This document shows positions 22,727 to 34,800 of a stretch of 64,000 nt of DNA, piece by piece. The translations under genes and the position numbers were made by a program. The stretch is taken from positions 26,611-90,610 of the forward strand of contig JAJEKV010000789.1 in assembly GCA_021234155.1 (NCBI GenBank), in the 5' to 3' direction. This DNA is from Isoetes taiwanensis (Eukaryota > Streptophyta > Lycopodiopsida > Isoetales > Isoetaceae). The stretch's first letter is position 1; every line of letters begins with the position of its first letter. The notes under the pieces were generated by a model, which saw only the letters and a program-made list of their open reading frames with translations, did no database searches and was not told where the DNA came from.

Positions 22727-24329
22727 CGCGATGAATATTTTGTAATTCAATTTCCTTTCATAAGACATTCATATGTTTATTTGTAAGCAAGTCACACGAA
22801 ACAAATGCACATGCATGCATGTCAAATATTACTCCTTATCGTCAGGTTAAATAGTCCCCTCGTGCGATGAATTTTTTGTAATTCAATTGCCTTCCATAAG
22901 ACATTCATATGTTTATTCATAAGCAAGTCACACGAAACAAATGCACATGCATGCATGTCAAATATTACTCCTTATCGTCCGGTTAAATTGCATACACATG
23001 CATAGTCCCCTCTAATCTATGTCAAAAGAATGAGAATGAGAATGAGAATGAGAATGATTTTTTATCGGGTCCATCGAGGCCAATCGGCCTATGGGACCCA
23101 TTAAGGGTAGCGAACAAACTTATTATATCAGGGTTAAAACCGTGGGCGTGTAAAGAATGCCGTCAACCGCACAAGTATACATCAATGTATATATACATGT
23201 CAAGTGTGTGCCCGAGGACATAGCTGATCTCGCATGTCCATAACCTCCTGAAGGTATGATCCAAGCACCCGTACGGATGCTGTGCTCAATGTCACATGTA
23301 ATGGCTGGCCAAGCCTGACCAACTTCCGATAGCGGCGTCCGAATTTGATCATATCTTTGGGCAACTTTGAAGGGTATGAGATTCATCCTCAATGACTCCC
23401 ATTTGGCAAGATTGACAGAGCTCCCGTCTGGCGTGGCTCACCAATCCATCTACCCGTCTCAATTCGAAGATGATGTGCCCTTGCGCTCGAATGGAGGCAA
23501 TGACCAAGCGCCTTTTCATGGGCAAGTGGTAGTGCGGGTAGCATTCGCGGGCCTCATTCCAATGTGGGATTTATGTGGCGCCGATAGTGTGTTGTCTTGA
23601 CATGTTCAAGGGCATTGGCATCCCAAAGCTTGGCGAGGAAGCAAGCATCAAGATATTACCTCAAGCTATGGTGATCTGCCGCCTGTTTGCATATGTATGT
23701 ACTGTGCTAAAGACATTCCATCTAGCCAACCATTGAGCTCTCTTTTCCCTCTCCAAAGAGGCCTTGAGAAGGGCAAGGCCCCATTGCCATGATATACGCT
23801 AGTTTAAGGAGATGAGCATCGTCCATATTGACCATCTTCCTGAAAATAGACAATGTGGCGATCAAAGGGCTGCCCCTCTGAAGGTAAGAATCTGCCTCCT
23901 GCAATAGAATTTGATATGGGATGTGGACTTCACCCCTAGTGCTGCATTACTAAGAAGGCTTTACGGACTGCTCCAAGTACCAAAGCGATACTATTGGGCC
24001 CCATATTTCCACCCAGTATAAAAGGACGGGCTCTACTAAGACCTTGAGCAGTGTGACCGATGGGCCCAATCATACAACTAAGCTCTATGACTATTGTTTT
24101 GCATTGCATATAGTGCCTTCAGCCTGCCGTCACTTTCGTAGCCGTGCGGATGTGTCCGATTGCATAGTAGTAGGAAACTCCACTCCCAAATACTTGTGCG
24201 TGGATGCAACTTCCACATTACGGTCTTGGTAAGCGGAAGGAGGGACCCTCGGTGGCGTGAAGATGATATGAAACCACCTTAGTCTTGGCGAGGGTTGACA
24301 GCGCATATCGGTCGCTTGGCGAGGAATGT

Positions 24330-25000
24330 GTCAAGGGCATCGAGATGTCGTTGTATGTCTCTTTGGTGTGTAAGCTAGGAGGTCCACATCATCAGCATAT
24401 ATTAAGCGCCGATGATCCGATAGAAGGTGAGCTCCATCGCCCCCCATTATCAGCCAAGCCCGACTCTCCAATTCATCAATGTAGAGCCCAAACAATGTTG
24501 GGAGAGAGGGCATCCAGCCGAACCCAGATACTACTATCAAATGGTTGGCATGCGCTGCCACCCGACCGAGCATCTTTCATATAGCACAGCCTACTTTGCA
24601 TTACGCAAATCTCACAGGGAACCCCGCCTGTTGCAGTCTTGCCCATAGTTTTTCAGAGCCGCGATTGTCAAAAGCTTCGCCAAAATCACAAAGCAACAAT
24701 ATAGATCTGACGGTGGTTCCTGCTGTCTTCAATCGAGTTATAGCGTGAAGATGTGGTCAATGGTTGAGTGCGGGTGCTGAATCTCGCACGGGTGAGGGCC
24801 CGCACCTCCTCTGCCTCTGCCCATTTGTCAGCTGGCGTTCGAGAATCCCGGCAGCCGCGGTTTTGCAAACACCGGCCGACCATGATTGTTCGGTAATTGG
24901 GCGGCGATTGTGGGTCACCTCGCCTTATAGATGGGAACAACTCTGCTATTGGTCCCCTGCGGCGGGAAGCCTTCTGTAATGCCTTGTTGAACAAAGGCGG
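24330..25000 (-). pseudogene. LINE 2B reverse transcriptase core
   Basis: The conserved RT order is present: a P-I-x-K-x-G-D-type block (PSIRRGDPQSPPNYRTIMVG), W-A-E, motif A D-F-G-E-A-F-D, the G-C-P-L-S-P-T-type block (seen as PSLPTLFGLYIDELE) and motif C Y-A-D-D. Catalytic aspartates of motifs A and C are kept, yet several frame changes separate them, so no continuous protein is encoded. Confidence 0.8.
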
Positions 25001-26570
25001 TCGAAGATCGGTATTATGGAATGACCACCACTTAAGCAGTCTCGCCGCATACCATCCAAGTCACGGGGCTTTCCCATTGGCAAGACATTGTAAGCCTTGT
25101 TCCACATCGAATCACGTGATTTTAGATCGAGCCTTCTTGCAAGGGTAATGCGCATGTGCACCCCGAGGTCGTATAGTCATTAAAAGTATTGCCTCCAACG
25201 CTTTCGGGAGTGATATTCCCCGTGGGCTGTGCGGCTTTCTAAGAACCCTTCGCCGAGGAAGATCCCGGGTGACGTTCGGGGAGGTAAAACATTTCCCTTT
25301 GATGCTTGTGCAATGTACTGGCTTTCTTAGCTTTAAGGAAGATGCGGTGACTGTCTCGACCGCATGTGGGTAAAAGCGGTGGTCTCAGACTTGGCGGAGG
25401 GCGTTTATGTTCCTTTGCACTCGCATCAAACCATTGATTACGTGGGAAGGTTGTGTTCTTGGAGGTGCATCGCGGGCGGCTTATCCCAAAAGCACCTCTC
25501 TGCCCTTGATCCTAAGCACATCACAAATCAGCCTGCACCTGCATTTGCTCTAGTGTAGAATATTGCAAAAATTTCGCCGTGTCATCTACAAACATCGGGC
25601 ATAAGCCCCCGTGATGTTCATAATCCAATCGCCGGTGAGGCATGTGAGGAGTTGTTGCACCAGGGGGTTCGCACAACTGCCAAGCCAACTTCAAGTAAAG
25701 TGGTAAAGTGGTGCGGAGTCGATCTCTTCATCCCGTTAGTTGTTCCCTTTGAAAGTGCTTGATGACATGCATATCCCTCGAGCACCAACACATAGTCCAC
25801 CACACTAGATCCCCCACGGTTTTCACGCCTGCAAGTGCTCTTTTGCGGGTGGAAGGCCAGCGTACCCGATCCATTGCGGATTACCGGTCAAAGATCTGCA
25901 GAGAAAAAAAGCAATGTCGACCATAGCGTGTGACGATTGTCATCGATGTCCGTGGGCCAAGCTCCTTCTGCGGGGCCGCAACTGCAATATATCATCATCA
26001 AGGGATCAAATCTCATGGGTTGTTCTACCCGGTGCGGCGCATTGAAGTCTCCAAGGAGTATGACACGCCCAACCGCCTATCTTGTTGTATGTCATCATAT
26101 AGATCGACATAGGGTCAAGCCTATCCACATCCAAGTGGGTGTGATAGAAGTTGCTACGCATGTGGAAAGTAGCGGTGGCGCCACAAAGAGAGTGCCCTCT
26201 GCCGGTTTTACTGCGCACCCGGTATCGGTTGTGCTTATGCGTCTTGAACAAGGAGATTGCACGTGCCAAGGTTGTTCGGTAGTAGCGGGCAACCCCCATG
26301 CCCTGCTTTTCGTGCAATCATTAAAGATTGAGTAGTCTGCCGGGTATCCGGCAAGTCGGGTATCCTGTGTCCTGCATGCTCCCATGTTTCCATGAGGAAA
26401 GATGAGATCCATGTTCATGGGTAACCGAGTTGAGACTATCTCCCTTACGCCATGGGAAGCCCGGACAATTCCAGAGACCATCGCGGGGCACAATTCCTAT
26501 TTGTTGGCGAGGGCAGCGGTGGGGATTCGATGGCGGCAATGGAAGGGGGTGGGAAGTGGGAAGCAAATGA
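25001..26570 (-). pseudogene. LINE 2B endonuclease and connector region
   Basis: The N-terminal APE motif (L-W-N-C) is visible near 26,470. The remainder toward the RT has long but overlapping frames on both strands and I cannot place the later endonuclease motifs. The 102- to 132-residue plus-strand frames at 25,937-26,335 are most likely antisense shadows of this region. Confidence 0.5.
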
Positions 26571-26650
26571 GATGTGAGCAACGAAGGTGAGGCAACTTGA
26601 GCGTACTGAGATGTGCGAGCAACAGAAGGTGAGGCAACTTGAGCGGGGCG
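26571..26650. repeat. About 40-base tandem repeat in the LINE 2B linker
   Basis: Two units carry AAGGTGAGGCAACTTGAGCG. On the minus strand they encode repeated Leu/Pro/His-rich residues, as expected of a flexible linker, though this reading is uncertain. Confidence 0.75.
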
Positions 26651-26724
26651 GCGGGCTTCGCGGCTGTAGCTGGCAGCGATGGCACGGCAGAGGCTGGCGG
26701 AGGGTTATGAATTAAAAGATTCGG

Positions 26725-27315
26725 GCGTGACCTAAAAAATTTGCATCTTGCCCCTAATGATCCTATGACTCCTCCATCTGCGAATGCTTTTTACTTTGGC
26801 CAACTTCGTGCCTGCGGTCTTCTTGTTGGGCCGGGGTCAGGTCTCGGTCAACGTGGCGGTTCCCTTTAGGCGCCTACTGGCGGCGCAGATGGATGCTTTC
26901 CACTTGCGATCACCGCATTGTGAGCGTGACCACCCGTGGGCTGCCAGGTCTTTGGGCGCCATGGCGTCTCGCCCTAATAATGTTTACGGCATGGGGAATG
27001 TCATTCGAGCAAGAATCAACATTTGGAGCGGTTAATGAGGTCCTCCCCACGCCTCTTAATGGGGCCACGTACCACCACATTGTGGCTTCTCAGTCCTCGA
27101 CTCTTGGAGCTCTCTCATTTGTTAGGTCAATCTTGCGACAACTTGGGGAGTTGTTCTTTGTCGACGGGGCATAGGCCGTGGGCCTACGTTAGGCGGGGTG
27201 GCATGGGCGGCTTGGGGGTGCAGTAGTAGGCGACCACGGCTGATGCCTTGCGGACTCTTGGGCGGGTGGGACTCGCAGTGGCGGTATAGTGGTCTCTCCT
27301 TCTTGAAGGGGGAGC
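26725..27315. other. GC-rich unassigned stretch
   Basis: Overlapping plus-strand frames (26,784-27,035 and 26,893-27,174) are open but carry no motif I recognise. It may be LINE 2 5' flank or another element. Confidence 0.35.
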
Positions 27316-27747
27316 TTAGCTCCTGCTGACAAATTGTTGCCTTGTCAATTCACGCATGCACCGTTGCAATTGCTCATGAGCGTCTGCATTGAGGCCCTTG
27401 CCTTGTTCAGCAATGGCTGCCCTCAGCTCCTGCATCTTCCGATCTTGGGCTGCGGAGCTATGCTCCAGTTTCTGCAAGCGAGAGTCCAGCATAGGGTTCA
27501 TTGCAGATGAGGCCACTTCTTGTGTCTCGACCCTACTTTGAAGGGCTCTCAATTGTGACTGGCTCTCTTCAAAAGCGACCTGGACTTTTCGCATCACAGT
27601 AGCAGCCTCCTCAGCCTCTGATCGAAGGCGGGAGATGGTTACCATTGTCTCCTGCTCAACACGTTGCTTGTCCTGTGTCATGGTTTCCATGGCGGTGTAC
27701 AAGGAATCTATGCGGGCCTGCATGTCAGCAAGACTCTTCTTATCCAT
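27316..27747 (-). CDS. Coiled-coil ORF, possibly from a mobile element
   Basis: 143 residues starting MDKKSLADMQARIDSLYTAM. The whole length is heptad-like and rich in Q, E, R and A (for example QSQLRALQSRVETQE, then LDSRLQKLEHSSAAQDRKM), so a long coiled coil is likely. No catalytic motif is seen. The same frame continues upstream on the minus strand past one TAG for about 50 more residues (ELLAWRREMQALRTPN), so the true ORF may have been longer. Gag-like or ORF1-like proteins of plant retroelements often carry such coiled coils, and the neighbourhood is all mobile DNA. A host gene fragment cannot be excluded. Confidence 0.45.
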   Translation of the reverse strand: MDKKSLADMQARIDSLYTAMETMTQDKQRVEQETMVTISRLRSEAEEAATVMRKVQVAFEESQSQLRALQSRVETQEVASSAMNPMLDSRLQKLEHSSAAQDRKMQELRAAIAEQGKGLNADAHEQLQRCMRELTRQQFVSRS

Positions 27748-28905
27748 ACGCCTTTGAGTGCACTAGGCAAAGGCCATCTTCCAGTCTTTGAGCGGGGTCT
27801 CCATCTTTGGAAACATCTGTATTTTTTTAGTAGCCACCGCCTCTCTTGAGCAATTTGGAGTGCGGAGGGCCTGCATTTCCCTACGCCAAGCAAGCAATTC
27901 GAGCTCATTTGCTCTCACGCCATTGCTTGAACGTTTTCGGTCTCCTCAACTACCGGTTTGGTGGTGGTGAAGCTGCGGATACGCTTGCCGCTAGGCTAGA
28001 GTATCGGTCATATGCCCGCCGAGAGCTATGCTTGTTGCGAGACTTTGCAGGTGCTTCTCTTTTTAGTATGCACTGTCAATTTTGCGGTATCATACGGCTG
28101 CGATTGGGAATGGCATCTATGTACTCTCAAGTAGAAGTTTTGATGCCATGTCTGCGCTAGGTAGAGGGGATCGTATCAGCACCATCCACATGCATATCGT
28201 GCGGGTGTTGGATGAAGGGATGCAGGGCTCGTCCGCTCTTCTATCCTTTGGAGTTGCCATGAATACGGTGTCACCCTACGAGACGCTTGTCTGAAACATG
28301 GAGTTGGCACCAATAATTTCCTATTACATTTTTGTTCGCTCTTTCATATGTCCTTAGATAAAACTTTTAGAATGATATTAAAGACCGTTTAATCATACCC
28401 ATTCACTGTCAAGTCTAGTAAAAAATAAATAAAAAAATAGAGGAGACCTCATTGCATTGATTGTGTTTTTTGCGTTGTTACCATTTCGATTTCAGTTTCA
28501 ATTTCTTAGAGATGTTTCATCCATAGGAATTTGACATGGCCATTTTAGCGAACTTCCATAATGATGTTCGACTTCGAGAACAATTACTTAGCTTTCGAAG
28601 ATCATTAGCATGGCATTTTAGTTCTCAATACATACTTGGTCCCTAATTATATATAGCTATAGAAAACTACTAATATATGTTGATGTTTTAAAAATGCATA
28701 ACAATTTACAAATTATATTGGTATTGGCATTTTGAAAACATGATACAGACGTCCCCTAGTTATGAAGATAGCTATAGAAAGCTCTATATTGAAGCTATGC
28801 TACAAACCACAACCATTTTCCAAACATATATAACTCTCATGGGCAAGATGCCTTGGGCATATTTGGTTGATTCTCGCCACATATTGGGCATATTGGGGGA
28901 GAGGC
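27748..28905. other. Unassigned stretch
   Basis: 27,748-28,294 holds open but unrecognised frames on the plus strand. 28,295-28,890 is AT-rich with nothing I can support. Confidence 0.4.
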
Positions 28906-29134
<229 letters not shown>

Positions 29135-31584
29135 TGACGCCGAAAAAACATTGCTAGGATGTGTCGAAGAAATCTTCTTCTTTGGCTATGGCGGCTACTG
29201 TTCGACAACGGCCTCCATTTCATCTTCTGGCTCTCATTCCTGTCTGCCATAGCGAGATATTTCATTTTCCACCTCAATCGCCTCCATTCTCGCATCCTGG
29301 ATATGAATCCGACCACTTGGGCTCCTCCGCCTTCTTCTTAGCTGCGCATCGATATCCTGTTAATAGCATTCGTCCATCCTAGGTTCTGCTTCATTTTTTC
29401 TTCCACTCTTCTTCGATTAGAACAGTGTTTAATCTGTATTGTTTACTTTTGAGCCGAATGATTCATTCCTTTTCCTAGTTTTTTGCGGTGGACCAGATTG
29501 ATGAAGAGATCTAGAGCTCATGACGAGTTCTCTTCTCCTTTGCGGGTTGCAAATCTAGCTAGGCTTTTGGTCAACCCAGCATAGAAGGAACAGGTCAGTT
29601 GGTTTTCTCTGAATTGAATCTAACAATATATTTATCACAGATCTGATTTATAGAAAGGCTTTGGGTCCAAAGAACTAGATTAGCAAAGCCTTGCGAACAT
29701 TCGCTCCTGTGGGATATGGGGTTTCAGGATCGGTGTCCAAAAGCACAGTAATATCCTCTTGAGAAAACCCAAACTTTTCTACCTGTGCCTTGGTGCATAT
29801 GCTTCACATCATTGACACGACCATGAAGCTACGCGCCTTTGTTCAGGGGTAGTTGCGACCAACCGGGAAGTTCTTACGCACCCCCGGGCGTTTTCAATCT
29901 AGTTTCGCACTATTATGTGGGGTAATTCTTAGGTTAATGTGGCAAACTAACATTGCAACGAATCAAGCGGCAAGTTGCTAGAACAAGTTTCTTCGAAACC
30001 GGCCGCCGATGCGCCCAACTAGAACAAAGGGTGCGGATCGAAGATGTTGATCTTGAAGATCACGAAGTTTCTTTTTCTTATAACCTTGCAAAAATCCGCG
30101 CCATGTAGATCTCTCACGAGGCGCCATGGCAAACAAGGGCAAGGATAGATTGCTAGAGTATCCGTGAAGCGGTAAATGGGCATCATGTCCATGGAGACAT
30201 ATATGGAGCACCATACATGGGCTAAAGTTTTTATTTTTTATATATTTTCACTTGCAGGTTGCAATGAAGTGGCAGCTACAAACAAAAAACAAGTTTACCC
30301 CACAAACATGGATTTCTGACAAGACCACATGCAGTCCAGGACAATAGTCTGTGTATGATGAGAAATGAGTAAACTAATGGCAACTTGGATGACATGTCAT
30401 AGCAGGTATTTATCATTCTTCTCTAGGATTTATTTTGCCTCAATTTGCAGGAAACTGATCTGACATGTCTGTTGTGCATGTAAGCCCTGGATTGGATAAG
30501 AAATGGTATTTTCAAAACCTGAGCCATTTGTTGATAAGCAATGTTCTAAATATGATTGTAATCATGAGCTTCCGCTACTTGCCAGCCATGAAGAATTACC
30601 TCAAATTATGCTATTTACCATATAAGTAGTGTCACGACAGCTACTTTTTGCACTTAAAAAAGGATGATTATTTAAAGAGAAAACCTTTATGTAGTATGTC
30701 AACTAGTAAATATTTGTATCACGATGCAAGGCAAAACACGAAAGCTCTATTTTGTTCAAAAGTTTTTGAAAGACATTGCACGAGTGATGAGGTAGAGTAA
30801 TTGATTTGATTAGTCTAATGTGAATTTGGTTCTATTGCTCGTTAAAAGCAAATTGTTGCACTTAATCTGATTTTAGCATGACTAAAGAATGTATTTGGCA
30901 TATTACATCAAAGATGGCATGGAAATATGTTTGTTTCCTATCTTCGCAAAATTGATCGTGAGAAGTGGAATGCAAGTGCTCATGGATTCTCCTACATGTT
31001 CAACAGTCGGAAGTAATCAATTAGATGCAAAAACTCATCATGACCATTTATCCAATCTAGAGGGATCATTGAAGATGTGATCTACAGCCCCATCCGGGGG
31101 ACATGTGATCAAACTGCATAGGAGAATTATGTTTTGGGTAAAACAAGTAAGGCACTTGAACCTTGGCCATCATTCATTGTGTCTATAGTACAAACTATTC
31201 CCTTTTCTGCTAGTTTAAAAACCAGCTAGTCTCCGTTAAAGGCTAATTTCCATTTCTAAATGCTTGGGACTACGGCAATCCTTGAGAAGGCCTTGTGCTA
31301 CATCGAATTGTTAGAATGGTCTACAAGATAAAATAAATTGCAGAGGTAATCCATCAAGTATAAATAAAAAGGAAAACTACTATGTTTAGAGAGAGATAAA
31401 CCTGCTGCTTACTACACTCTCGCTGTTCTAACAGAAAATTTGCATTTGTTAGTTGCTTCAACTGGAATAAATATGAAAAACAATAACTTTGACGCAGATA
31501 AAATATCTGATGATGTGGCAATACGCAATTAAATGGTACTTTTGCATAAAGTACCCAGTTACAAAAAGTCTGGCACAGACCTTG
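29135..31584. other. Unassigned stretch
   Basis: A plus-strand frame at 29,161-29,382 and a minus-strand frame at 29,978-30,214 are open but unrecognised. From 30,230 to 31,530 the sequence is AT-rich and I see no gene, RNA or repeat. Confidence 0.4.
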
Positions 31585-31646
31585 CAACAGCTGTTGGAGT
31601 AGTTTTAATGTCCACCAACAGCTGTTGGAGTAGTTTTAATGTCCAC
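31585..31646. repeat. Perfect 31-base tandem duplication
   Basis: 31,585-31,615 is repeated exactly at 31,616-31,646. Each unit starts CAACAGCTGTTGGAGTAG. It lies within an unrecognised plus-strand frame (31,533-31,808). Confidence 0.95.
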
Positions 31647-31915
31647 CATATTTCACACTGCTTGCTTCAAGTCTTGCCAAGCTTCTCATTAAATGTCATG
31701 ATCAAAGATATAGCTGAGGAACTTAAGGTTTTGGGAATTCTTCAAAAGGTCCATATGGTGCTTGGTAAATCCTTCATGACTGCCACAACAAAAGGGCATT
31801 TGCTATAGTGTGGCGTATTTCAGTGAAGCAATATAATCAGAACAAACCGGACATTCCAAATTATCTATGAACTTTAAATTCTTCAATATGCATTGCATAT
31901 GTATTTCACGATGTG

Positions 31916-31961
31916 AGATAAAGATAAAGATAAAGATAAATAAGATAAAGATGAAAAAGGA
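31916..31961. repeat. (GATAAA)n microsatellite
   Basis: About five GATAAA units, slightly interrupted. Confidence 0.85.
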
Positions 31962-32011
31962 TAAATAACTATGACTGGCTAGTGAATCAAGCTCAAATTC
32001 CAAGTAGACCC

Positions 32012-32290
32012 CTATCCTTTGAAATGTTAGGATTTTGAAGGAATCTAATAGGATATGAAGAGAATTTGCATAGAATCTAAGGGAATCTTGGAAGAATTTT
32101 AGAGATGATGTCTAGGGCATGACTTCATTTGAATCTAGAAGAATATTTCCATATCTTTTGAAATGTTAGGGATTTTGAAGGAATCTAATAGAATATGAAG
32201 AGAATTTACACAGAATCTAAGGGAATCTTGGAAGAATTTCAAAGATGACGTTTAGGGCATGACTCGACTGAATGGAGATAGACACTTGGT
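32012..32290. repeat. About 139-base tandem duplication
   Basis: Units start at about 32,012 and 32,151 with TATCYTTTGAAATGTTAG. They share GGAATCTAATAGRATATGAA and AATCTAAGGGAATCTTGGAA. Confidence 0.9.
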
Positions 32291-32399
32291 TTTCTAGCTG
32301 AATATAAGGTTTGTTTAACATCCATTGCCAGTCAGATTTGGGCCTCTTTTGCACCAGAATTGAGATCTATTCGACTTAGCATAAAACTTCTTTTGCAGC

Positions 32400-33000
32400 G
32401 GGTTGGCCGCGATAAATTTCTTGTATAACATAATTGTGGTAATAGAATAGTAGCATGAATAACCACCATAGCATTTGAATTGGTATGAAAAACCACGTCA
32501 TAAACAACTTCAATTTTGTGACAATAGCAAACCAACATAAACAACCATTGCCATATGTAAAGTGGTTTCAAAACAATGCTACAAATCATTGTCAATTTCA
32601 GAAACTGTATTACCTTAGACAACCAACATGAGTAACCACCATTGATCTTAGAAATCATGTAATAAAATAATATATGTGTTTATAAACTATTTGGCATTAG
32701 ACAACCAACATCAATGACTGCCATTGATGCTAGAAAACATTTAATAAACTAATGTCGATTTTAATATACCACGTTGTAACAAAAAATCAACATGAATAAC
32801 TACACTCTATAATGTAGAAACCACTATTTTATGTAGTTTTTATTAAGGTTAAAATTTTTAGCATAAATGGCCACATTTATAGTGGTTTTTCAATGGTTTA
32901 TTATCGTGGTTAAATTTTTGGGTGCCTTTTGGTAGATTTAGATCACCAACCCATCTTTTCGAGGTAGCCTCCTGGTAGCCTGTGCAGATCCAATACCAAG
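32400..33000. repeat. AT-rich degenerate repeat, about 83-base period in part
   Basis: TTAGACAACCAACAT followed by CCATTGAT and TTAATAAA/GTAATAAA recurs at about 32,613 and 32,697. Related AACCAACAT/AACCACCAT motifs are scattered from 32,455 to 32,800. No coding region. Confidence 0.65.
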
Positions 33001-33059
33001 CAAATTTCCACATGCCTCAGCTCCGTCTGGAAGGCAAGGTCTTATATTGACCTACTACC

Positions 33060-33721
33060 AGGAGAGCTAGAAGGAATTCTGCAGCTTCCCGCCTTAGAGC
33101 AACAAACTGACCAGCTGGTTACAGTCCTTCTGAGTGCTGCAGAACAATGTTCTAACATGTAAGAACTTCATATTCGACAGGCTTTCCTTGGAACATGTGG
33201 TTTGATGCTTAGTGCAAGGAGGTTAAGTGCCAATGTATGCTCTGCTAATTCCAATCTTATAAGCTTGCAGGTGATCAAACACTACAAAATTTTTCTCAAG
33301 GGCAAGACAACACATATTATGGTAGAACATCAATTGTGAAAATGTTATACCTCCTTGATTGTCACTCCAAGATATTTTGGAGAAGGATTGCCAAAAACCA
33401 ATTTTCTTCTAGTGTCATCTTGAGACACCAGAGACATCCTTGCTTCACTTTCTAAGGTCGAGATGTCAAAATGCTATAATCTACAAGTACTTGGGAGTGA
33501 AATTCACTACTACCACGTCTTTGGATATCTATATCAGTTAGTGGATGACAACAGGTTGGTCAGCTTTCTATGCAATACAAAAGAATTGTCATAGAGCAAA
33601 GTTTTACGACTGATCGTATCAAGTGCACTTGTTCAGGTTGTTGATGGAGCTAGTTATTTTATCTGGAGTGGAAGTATGGAGTCCTATGATATCACTTTCC
33701 ATTTGGGAGGACTTGGAACGT
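33060..33721 (+). mobile_element. LINE 2-type fragment, plus strand
   Basis: From 33,490 the frame reads YKYLGVKF and, after a frame change, SGVEVWSPMISLSIWEDLER near 33,665. This matches the post-RT region of LINE 2A (YKYLGVEF, YGVEVWGPMVSLATWNDL). It is cut off at 33,721, exactly where an LTR-like sequence begins. The left part to 33,060 is probably the same element but without clear motifs. Confidence 0.7.
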
Positions 33722-34640
33722 GTGACGTTCCCGTCTATTATACGCCTTGTATAAAACATGTAAGGTATAATACATGCTAGTACATTACATTAAGTTTAGG
33801 CATATTAATTAACAATAGCTATGTTAGTTAATTATGGGGAACCTAGGCTCCACATGGCACCAATCGATTTGCCAAGTTAAACTTGCCAGTTCATTAGTCC
33901 TAAACCCTAATTCAAAATTAGGGCAAAACCTAATTCTAGGGAGGAAACCTAGTTGTGTTAATCTAATTAATAATTAACCAGTTTATCGATTTCCACCTAA
34001 CCCAAATCGATTGGACAAAAGGAGAAATTAAGGTTCACCCAAATTAGGGGCCTCAACTCCAATTTGCCTCAAATCAATTTGGGAAAAGCTTGGCGGAGGA
34101 GGAGCAGCATGTTCACCAACAGGATGGAGAATCTCAGAGATAACAGGTCTAACTAGGAACCGACTAGTAGAGTAGATAGTTTGAGTTCTAATTACGAATT
34201 GACCCTTGTTTGATTAGATGGATGATTAATCTTATATTGATTCTCAAATTGAAGTTATAAATGGATTTACAGCAGTTCTTTGCTGCGTATTGTGCTTGTG
34301 TGATAAGGGGGGATAGAGATCTAAAAGCTAATAGGATTATAGATTTACCTATATAAGGATTTTACTCCATTGTGCCAAAGCCCAGAGCTTGTAACCTCTC
34401 GAATCTAACAAATCCAGCCGCTCTTTGCAAGCAAAAGCTTGTTAGCCTCTCGAAACCCGACTGAGCCAATCTCTCTAGCCGGGAATATTGTCACTGCTAG
34501 TACAAAAAACAAGGTGCTGCGCACGGAGGGTTGCCCTCCATGGCCGGAGGGTGAAGTGGCTTAAATCATAGTTCAAAGTCATATTTTGACAATCAATTCA
34601 AAACCATAACCCCGAACATTTAGAATTGAAATCCAACAAC
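33722..34640 (+). mobile_element. LTR-like remnant related in its end to the large LTR element
   Basis: It begins TGTGACGTTCC, the same 11 bases as both LTRs of the 35.7-50.5 kb element, directly abutting a LINE fragment. After that the sequence differs. It is AT-rich, with CCTAAACCCTAATTC and similar motifs. I see no coding region and no defined right end, so a solo or truncated LTR of a sister family is an inference. Confidence 0.4.
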
Positions 34641-34687
34641 GAAAACGACCGAGAGTTTACAGCCAATAACGGGTTTGGAGCAGTCAT

Positions 34688-34800
34688 AGGCATATTCCAA
34701 GCATATATTGGCATATACCTATAATATGCCACAAACCCACATAAACAAGGGTTTGCCCCCTTAGGGGAAACCCAAAAAGGGTCATTTGAAAATTGAAATT
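34688..34800. repeat. Dispersed repeat, copy 1
   Basis: Shares ACAAACCCACATAAACAAGG and GTTTGCCCCC with 52,367-52,495, in the same orientation, continuing into TCATTTGAAAATTG. The shared part contains AAACCC...GGGTTT and CCCC...GGGG hairpins. Confidence 0.85.

Larger units (their letters stand above)
19375..24592. repeat. Tandem duplication, arm B
   Basis: Matches arm A without the LINE 1 insertion, giving an arm of about 5.2 kb. Homology with arm A ends near 24,592, inside the RT of LINE 2. About 40 bases (19,334-19,374) lie between the arms. The stretch 19,375-20,700 is non-coding as far as I can see; the 208-base repeats follow at 20,737-21,160. Confidence 0.9.
23028..26720 (-). mobile_element. 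LINE 2B: nearly full minus-strand LINE (arm B and beyond)
   Basis: From right to left: a Pro/Ala-rich linker with a tandem repeat (26,571-26,650), an APE-type endonuclease start GLWNCPGFPWRKG near 26,470, then RT blocks IAELFPSIRRGDPQSPPNYR and TIMVG near 24,900, WAEAEEVRA near 24,820, DFGEAFD (motif A) near 24,690, PTLFGLYIDELE near 24,480 and YADDVDLLAY (YADD at 24,388-24,399). The 3' end is GGGTCCCATAGGCCGATTGG and a short (ATTCTC)n tail at 23,028-23,057. Frames change repeatedly. No ORF1 is visible to the right of 26,720. Confidence 0.85.

Noticed and set aside
25937-26493. Frames of 102-132 residues on both strands
   Set aside because: They fall in the connector of minus-strand LINE 2B. 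No motif supports a separate gene.
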